This document shows, in pieces, positions 7,171-11,977 of a stretch of 11,977 nt of DNA (position 1 is the first letter of the stretch; each line of letters opens with the position of its first letter). Source of the DNA: JAISFI01 sp031552425 (lineage in GTDB: Bacteria; Bacteroidota; Bacteroidia; Bacteroidales; Azobacteroidaceae). Position numbers and translations under genes: made by a program. The notes beneath the pieces are model-generated. The model worked only from the letters and a program-made list of their open reading frames with translations, made no database searches and was not told the origin of the DNA. The stretch spans positions 1 through 11,977 of the forward strand of contig JAVBMM010000043.1 of NCBI GenBank assembly GCA_031552425.1, given 5' to 3'.

Positions 7171-9294
7171 ATGAGAATAAAGCTCTTTTCTACAATGATC
7201 TTCTTAACTATTAGTGCTGCAATTTTTGCTCAAGGAGTCATTTCTAATGGAGATATGTCTGAATGGACAAGCGGGAATAACCTTCCTGATGCTTATTCAA
7301 TAACCCATCCGAAACAGTCAACCCAAACAGATGCCATTAATTTTTTCAAAAAAGATCCGATGGGATATAAAGGGACGAAAAACGCACTTAAAATGTTTCG
7401 TAACCACAGTAATGCCCCTAGCGGAAGATTTTTTATTACGCCTTATGCTTTTTTGGAAGATGGAATTTACGTGTTGACTTTTTACTTAAAAGGAAATGGT
7501 TGGTTACGTTCTGTGAATTTGGTTACCGAAAATGGTATGCCGAGTACAGGGTCAACATCTTATGACGAAACTTATGTTTGGCAACCCATGGGAAGTGATA
7601 CCGATTTTAAAAATGCTACTACTCGTGTAACTTTATCTAATTGGACGAAATATACTCATAAATATGAAGTAAAACAAGGAACCTATTGTTTAGGGATCAA
7701 TCACAATAATTATAAATCATCAGGTGGGGTTGATACTTTGTGGATTGCTGACATCAGTCTAAAACCATATGAAGCTCCTAAATTAACAGAATTGAAAGTT
7801 GCTGGTGTTATAATTCCCAATTTTTCTTCTGAAATTTACACTTATGAGTACAAATTGCCGTATTCCAATGGAAATACAAACTTTCCGGCAATAACTTATA
7901 CGGCAGGTGAAGATGTATCTGTTAATGTTACTCCTGCTACAAATCTTTCAGGTACTGAATCTGCCCGGACAGCAACAATTAAGGTAACGAATAATGATGA
8001 TACCAGTGATTATACTACATATAAAATTATATTTGTTAGAGCAGGGGGTCCGAACAACGCACAGCTTGATGGTATTGAGATAAATGGAGAAAGAATGACT
8101 ACTTTCAGTATGTCAAAAACATCATATAATTATTGTTTACCTTATACTACAACATCAAATCCTGTAATTCATCCATTAACTTTTGCTGAAGGTGCTACAT
8201 ATATTTTAATACCAGCTGTTAATATTTTTGGTACAGAGGCAGAACGTACTGCACATATAAATGTAGAGTCGGAAGATAAAACAAGTACCCAAAGTTATTA
8301 CATTACTTATAATGTAATTCCTGAGTTGGATTTAATACTTGCTATTGGCCAATCAAATATGGCAGGTAGAGGAGTGATGGATCCAAGTAAGGGAGATCAG
8401 GATGCCCTATCAGGTGCTTGGTTATTTGATTTGTACAACCAATGGGAGCCGGCGTCTAATCCTATGAATAGGAATTCTGAGATAAAAGATCCTAAGAAGT
8501 ATCAAGGAATGAATCCTTCTTATATGGTAGCAAAGAAAGTTTCTGAAGTAACAGGAAGGCCTATGGGAATGGTTGTAAATGCCAGAGGAGCAACAAAAAT
8601 AGAATCTTGGTTAAAAGGAGCTACTGATGGATATTATGCTTCTTCAATCAAGCGATCTAAAGAAGCTCAAAAATGGGGTAAGTTTAAAGCGATCATATGG
8701 CATCAAGGAGAAGGTAACATATCAGCTGCTTCAAAATATATCACACAATTAAAAAGTTTGGTAGGAGATTTACGTGCAGATTTAAATGATCCTGAATTGT
8801 TTTTTGTTGCAGGAGAGTTATCTCATTGGAGAAGTGGCACAACTGGTACTAATACTGCTATATTTAATGCAATGATAGATACTATTTCAAAATTTCTGCC
8901 TTATTCAGGAACTGCTACAACAGAAGGATTGCAACCAATAGTGACGAGTAGTAGTAGTGGGCTTCCGGATTATAACGATCCTCATTTTGATCGGGAAAGT
9001 CAATTGATTTTAGGAGAGAGGTATGCTGATATTATCTTAAATAATGTATATAAAAATCAATCTACAGAACCTCAACGGTTTTTTGATAAAAACATAGCTC
9101 AGATTTATACAAAGGGGAATATGATCTGTGTCAAATTAAATGAGACTTCTGAAGCTAACGTTAGAGTTTCGGATATTATGGGAAGACCAGTAATATATAC
9201 CCATTTTTCTCAATATATAGAGATTCCTGTTTACACAAAAGGTATATATCTGGTGTCTGTTGGAAATAAAAATGCGAAAGTGATAATACGATAA
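7171..9294 (+). CDS. secreted SGNH/CE6-like carbohydrate acetylesterase, multi-domain, with T9SS-type C-terminal domain
   Basis: A predicted exported esterase of 707 residues that would remove O-acetyl groups from a glycan. A signal peptide (MRIKLFST then a hydrophobic stretch, cleavage near A20) precedes a beta-rich, possibly carbohydrate-binding module (about 21-200). Next come two similar beta-sandwich modules (about 203-292 and 297-388), each with a GTExxRTAxIxV strand. The catalytic domain (about 389-630) has GQSNMAGRG with nucleophile S395, a GATKIESW block, WHQGEG (510-515) and DPHFD with H605, as in the CE6/SASA (DUF303) branch of SGNH hydrolases. The last 70 residues (VRVSDIMGRPV, then KGIYLVSV and KVIIR) resemble a type IX secretion sorting domain. 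No lipobox is seen. The frame is open from an ATG at 7120, but that start would fall at or before the predicted transcription start and bury the signal peptide, so 7171 is chosen. It is probably the first gene of the operon with susC. Substrate unknown; the absence of a clear xylan- or sialate-specific marker leaves acetylxylan, pectin or another acetylated glycan possible. Confidence 0.85.
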   Translation: MRIKLFSTMIFLTISAAIFAQGVISNGDMSEWTSGNNLPDAYSITHPKQSTQTDAINFFKKDPMGYKGTKNALKMFRNHSNAPSGRFFITPYAFLEDGIYVLTFYLKGNGWLRSVNLVTENGMPSTGSTSYDETYVWQPMGSDTDFKNATTRVTLSNWTKYTHKYEVKQGTYCLGINHNNYKSSGGVDTLWIADISLKPYEAPKLTELKVAGVIIPNFSSEIYTYEYKLPYSNGNTNFPAITYTAGEDVSVNVTPATNLSGTESARTATIKVTNNDDTSDYTTYKIIFVRAGGPNNAQLDGIEINGERMTTFSMSKTSYNYCLPYTTTSNPVIHPLTFAEGATYILIPAVNIFGTEAERTAHINVESEDKTSTQSYYITYNVIPELDLILAIGQSNMAGRGVMDPSKGDQDALSGAWLFDLYNQWEPASNPMNRNSEIKDPKKYQGMNPSYMVAKKVSEVTGRPMGMVVNARGATKIESWLKGATDGYYASSIKRSKEAQKWGKFKAIIWHQGEGNISAASKYITQLKSLVGDLRADLNDPELFFVAGELSHWRSGTTGTNTAIFNAMIDTISKFLPYSGTATTEGLQPIVTSSSSGLPDYNDPHFDRESQLILGERYADIILNNVYKNQSTEPQRFFDKNIAQIYTKGNMICVKLNETSEANVRVSDIMGRPVIYTHFSQYIEIPVYTKGIYLVSVGNKNAKVIIR

Positions 9295-9332
9295 TTAATT
9301 TTTAATTTTAATACAAGAAAAACAATTATTTT

Positions 9333-11977
9333 ATGAAAAAAACAACTATTTTTTCATGTCTGTTAGCCTTCTTGTTAACCTTTCCTTGGGTACACAATTA
9401 TGGACAAATCGGGCAGAACAGAGTGCAAGTGAGCGGAGTTGTTATGGACTCGAATAAAGAGCCTTTAACTGGAGTAACGGTACAATTAAAAGGTGCTGGG
9501 TCTGGTACAATTACCGACATTGATGGAAAGTATACTATCAATGTTCCTCCAGGAAAAGCAACTTTAGTATTTTCTTATGTGGGTTTTCAAACCATTGAAA
9601 TGTCTGTTAAAAGTAGCATACTCAATGTAGAGATGCAAGAACTTGTCAAAGAGTTGGATGACGTAGTGGTTATCGGTTATGGTCAGGCTAAGAAACGTGA
9701 TATAACCGGTGCTATAAGTTCTGTTTCATCCAAAGACATTGATGCACAAACTCCTGTCAATGTTTTTGACGCATTACAAGGACAAGTAGCTGGGGTTGAA
9801 ATCGTGACCGGTTCAGGAGCTCCAGGTGAAAGTTCTGTAGTAAGAGTGCGTGGTACTGCAACTTTTGAAGCAGGAGCCAGTCCTCTTTATGTGGTTGACG
9901 GTGTGATTTATGACAATATTGATGACTTGAACCCTGAAGATATTGAATCAATTGAAGTTTTAAAAGATGCTGCATCAGCCGCTATTTATGGCTCTCGTTC
10001 TGCTAATGGAGTATTCTTGATTACCACTAAACAGGGAGAGTCAAAAACTAAACTGGATATCCGTTACGTTCGTAGTTACAGCAATTATATTCGTAAAATG
10101 CCGCAAACAAATAGTGAAGAACGGAAATATTATGATTTCTACAGACGTAAAATCTCTACGGAACGTAATGAAACGGCTGTTGGTTTTACTCCACTTGTTG
10201 ATACTTTGGCTTATTTTACCAATCAAGATCAGGATTTACAAGAATTATTGTTTCAAACAGCTGTAAGAAACGATATTAATATGACTGCTAGTGGAGCTAC
10301 GGATGTATTTAAATATTATATTAATGCCGGTTATTTGGATGAAACTGGTATTATTGTAAATAGTGGATATAACCGTATTACGTCCCGTGTGAATGCTGAA
10401 TATAAGCCTAGCAAAAAATTAACAATAGGAAATAAAATCTATTTCAGCTATTCTAACAAGAAGGGTATAGATGAAGCAGGTGTTTTGAACCAATTATTGG
10501 AACGTATACCTTATTGGGCTGTTTTTAATCCCGATGGTACCTATACAGGAAATGTCTCCAGTAGACGTAATCCTTATGCAGTAGCAATGACTGATATTGA
10601 TTTGGAACAAAATTATAAGGCAACATTGTACGAATATCTTACCTATAAGTTTGACAAAAGGTTTACATTCAGTACAAACCTCCAAACCAATTTTAATCTT
10701 AGAAGAGAACAATTTTATCGCCCTACTCCTCAATTGCATTCAACCGAAAGAACTACCGGAAGGGATTATTCTACTTTAAATTATGATTGGACTAATGAAA
10801 ACTTTTTATCTTATAAACAAACTTTCAAAAGAAATCATACGGTAGATGCAATGTTGGGAGGAAGTATACAAAGATGGCACCGCGAGCAAATTCGTTTAGT
10901 GGGATATGATTATACCACAGATGAAATTTATACTTTGAATGCCGCTTCAGATTATGATATTAAAAGTACTTATACCCGTATTTTCGAACATAGCATGGTC
11001 TCTTTTTTCGGAAGGGCAGGATATAATTATAAATCAAGGTATTTATTTAATGCAAACTTGCGTTATGACGGTTCTTCCCGTTTTGGACCGGATAGCCGTT
11101 GGGGATGGTTCCCTTCTGCATCTGCAGCATGGCGTTTCTCTGATGAAACATTTACCCGTTGGATGAAGCCATTTATATCTGATGCCAAATTACGTGTAAG
11201 TTATGGTGTAACTGGTAATGAGAGTATCGGAGACTATGCTTGGATGACATTGTATCGCCCTGATTTTATTTATGAGGATGAAAATATGAATATGTCTGGT
11301 ATTAGTCAAGCAACAGTTTCATTCCCAGGATTGAGTTGGGAAGAAACAGCTCAGTTTAATGTGGGATTGGACTTGTTTATGATGAAAAACCGTATCAAAT
11401 TTGTAGCAGATTATTACACTAAAAAAACAGATAGACTTCTTAACCAATTGCAATTGCCTAAAGAAACAGGTTATAACTCATATTATAAAAATGTGGGAGG
11501 AATGACCAATGAAGGATTGGAGTTGGCTGTTTCTTGGGATGCCATTCGTAATAAAAAATTCAGATGGACATTGAATGTTAACTTTACAACTAATAATTGT
11601 GTGATAGATAATATTCCGGATGGTATACCTTTTTATAAAGGAACCAATGATGCAATTTACATTCAAGAAGGTGCCCGTTTGGGAGAATTTTATGGATATA
11701 AATTTTTGAGGATATTCCCTTATGATGAATCTAATTCATATTCAGATAAATGGGAACCTTTGACTCCTCATTTCAACCCTGACGGATCATTTAAAGAATA
11801 TACATTGAATGGACAGAAATATGATACTGATAATCGCAAGATTTTTCAAAAAAAGGCTGTTGATGGGACCATTCTTAGAGGTGGAGATGTAGATTTTGTA
11901 GATACAAATGGAGATGGAACAATTGATATGTCTGATAAAGATTATATTGGTTGCGCACAGCCTGATTTCTTCGGAGG
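9333..11977 (+). CDS. SusC-like TonB-dependent outer-membrane transporter, 3' end cut off by window edge
   Basis: This is the outer-membrane barrel that imports oligosaccharides with a SusD-type lipoprotein lid, powered by TonB. The frame is open from ATG at 9333 to the edge, 881 codons; family members usually reach about 1000-1100, so the last barrel strands are missing. A signal peptide (about 1-24) is followed by a CarboxypepD_reg-like domain (about 32-103), the ELDDVVVIGYG segment (107-117), the plug domain with YVVDGV (186-191) and GSRSANGVFLITTK (220-233), then beta-barrel sequence up to the DTNGDGTIDMSDKDYIG stretch typical of SusC proteins. No N-terminal STN signalling domain is present, so it fits regulation by the HTCS rather than by an anti-sigma/ECF pair. 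Only 38 A/T-rich bases separate it from the esterase stop, with no promoter box or terminator, so the two are probably co-transcribed. A susD-like gene is expected next, outside the window. Substrate cannot be read from the sequence. Confidence 0.95.
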   Translation, partial: MKKTTIFSCLLAFLLTFPWVHNYGQIGQNRVQVSGVVMDSNKEPLTGVTVQLKGAGSGTITDIDGKYTINVPPGKATLVFSYVGFQTIEMSVKSSILNVEMQELVKELDDVVVIGYGQAKKRDITGAISSVSSKDIDAQTPVNVFDALQGQVAGVEIVTGSGAPGESSVVRVRGTATFEAGASPLYVVDGVIYDNIDDLNPEDIESIEVLKDAASAAIYGSRSANGVFLITTKQGESKTKLDIRYVRSYSNYIRKMPQTNSEERKYYDFYRRKISTERNETAVGFTPLVDTLAYFTNQDQDLQELLFQTAVRNDINMTASGATDVFKYYINAGYLDETGIIVNSGYNRITSRVNAEYKPSKKLTIGNKIYFSYSNKKGIDEAGVLNQLLERIPYWAVFNPDGTYTGNVSSRRNPYAVAMTDIDLEQNYKATLYEYLTYKFDKRFTFSTNLQTNFNLRREQFYRPTPQLHSTERTTGRDYSTLNYDWTNENFLSYKQTFKRNHTVDAMLGGSIQRWHREQIRLVGYDYTTDEIYTLNAASDYDIKSTYTRIFEHSMVSFFGRAGYNYKSRYLFNANLRYDGSSRFGPDSRWGWFPSASAAWRFSDETFTRWMKPFISDAKLRVSYGVTGNESIGDYAWMTLYRPDFIYEDENMNMSGISQATVSFPGLSWEETAQFNVGLDLFMMKNRIKFVADYYTKKTDRLLNQLQLPKETGYNSYYKNVGGMTNEGLELAVSWDAIRNKKFRWTLNVNFTTNNCVIDNIPDGIPFYKGTNDAIYIQEGARLGEFYGYKFLRIFPYDESNSYSDKWEPLTPHFNPDGSFKEYTLNGQKYDTDNRKIFQKKAVDGTILRGGDVDFVDTNGDGTIDMSDKDYIGCAQPDFFG

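Noticed and set aside
8940..8960. Short AGT-repeat run (Ser-rich) in the esterase as a possible phase-variable tract
   Set aside because: Only four consecutive AGT codons; trinucleotide slippage would not shift the frame, and the run sits in a surface-loop-like stretch before DPHFD.
9295..9332. Separate promoter or operator directly upstream of susC
   Set aside because: The 38-bp gap is A/T-rich but contains no TAnnTTTG box and no copy of the TTTTRCAAA core, so co-transcription with the esterase is simpler.
9757..11666. Short frames on both strands inside the susC-like gene
   Set aside because: They overlap the continuous SusC frame that holds the plug and barrel motifs; they are by-products of its codon pattern.

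Overview
The window looks like a chromosomal segment of an AT-rich member of the Bacteroidota, most likely order Bacteroidales. The evidence is a hybrid two-component system (HTCS) with an AraC-type output domain, a SusC-type TonB-dependent transporter, a promoter box of the Bacteroides TAnnTTTG type, and A/T-rich leaders without clear Shine-Dalgarno sequences. I cannot name the genus from the sequence alone.

Layout. Positions 1-2784 (minus strand) hold the first 928 codons of dnaE, the replicative DNA polymerase III alpha subunit, cut off by the left edge. A 162-bp divergent spacer follows (2785-2946). The plus strand then carries three genes in a row. The first is a complete 1370-residue HTCS regulator (2947-7059). 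The second, after a 111-bp gap, is a secreted multi-domain SGNH/CE6-like carbohydrate acetylesterase (7171-9294). The third, after 38 bp, is a SusC-like outer-membrane transporter (9333 to the right edge, 881 codons visible). The last three genes form the left end of a polysaccharide utilisation locus (PUL). A susD-like gene and further enzymes are expected beyond the right edge but are not seen.

How it probably works. The periplasmic double beta-propeller of the HTCS senses an oligosaccharide. Its kinase and receiver domains relay the signal to the C-terminal AraC-type DNA-binding domain, which switches on the esterase-susC operon. The esterase would remove O-acetyl groups from the glycan, and SusC with its missing SusD partner would import the oligosaccharides.

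The most interesting observation is a candidate operator for this HTCS. In the dnaE/HTCS spacer a perfect 13-bp direct repeat occurs twice, offset by exactly 21 bp (2855-2867 and 2876-2888). The same core, on the opposite strand and again offset by exactly 21 bp, lies between the HTCS stop codon and the esterase promoter (7061-7069 and 7082-7094). There it overlaps a -33-like TTTG and sits 16 bp upstream of a perfect TACATTTG -7 box. A 21-bp offset is two helical turns, the geometry known for AraC-family tandem sites. The same reading of the promoter moves the esterase start from 7120 to 7171. I saw no RNA genes, insertion sequences, CRISPR arrays or convincing intrinsic terminators.
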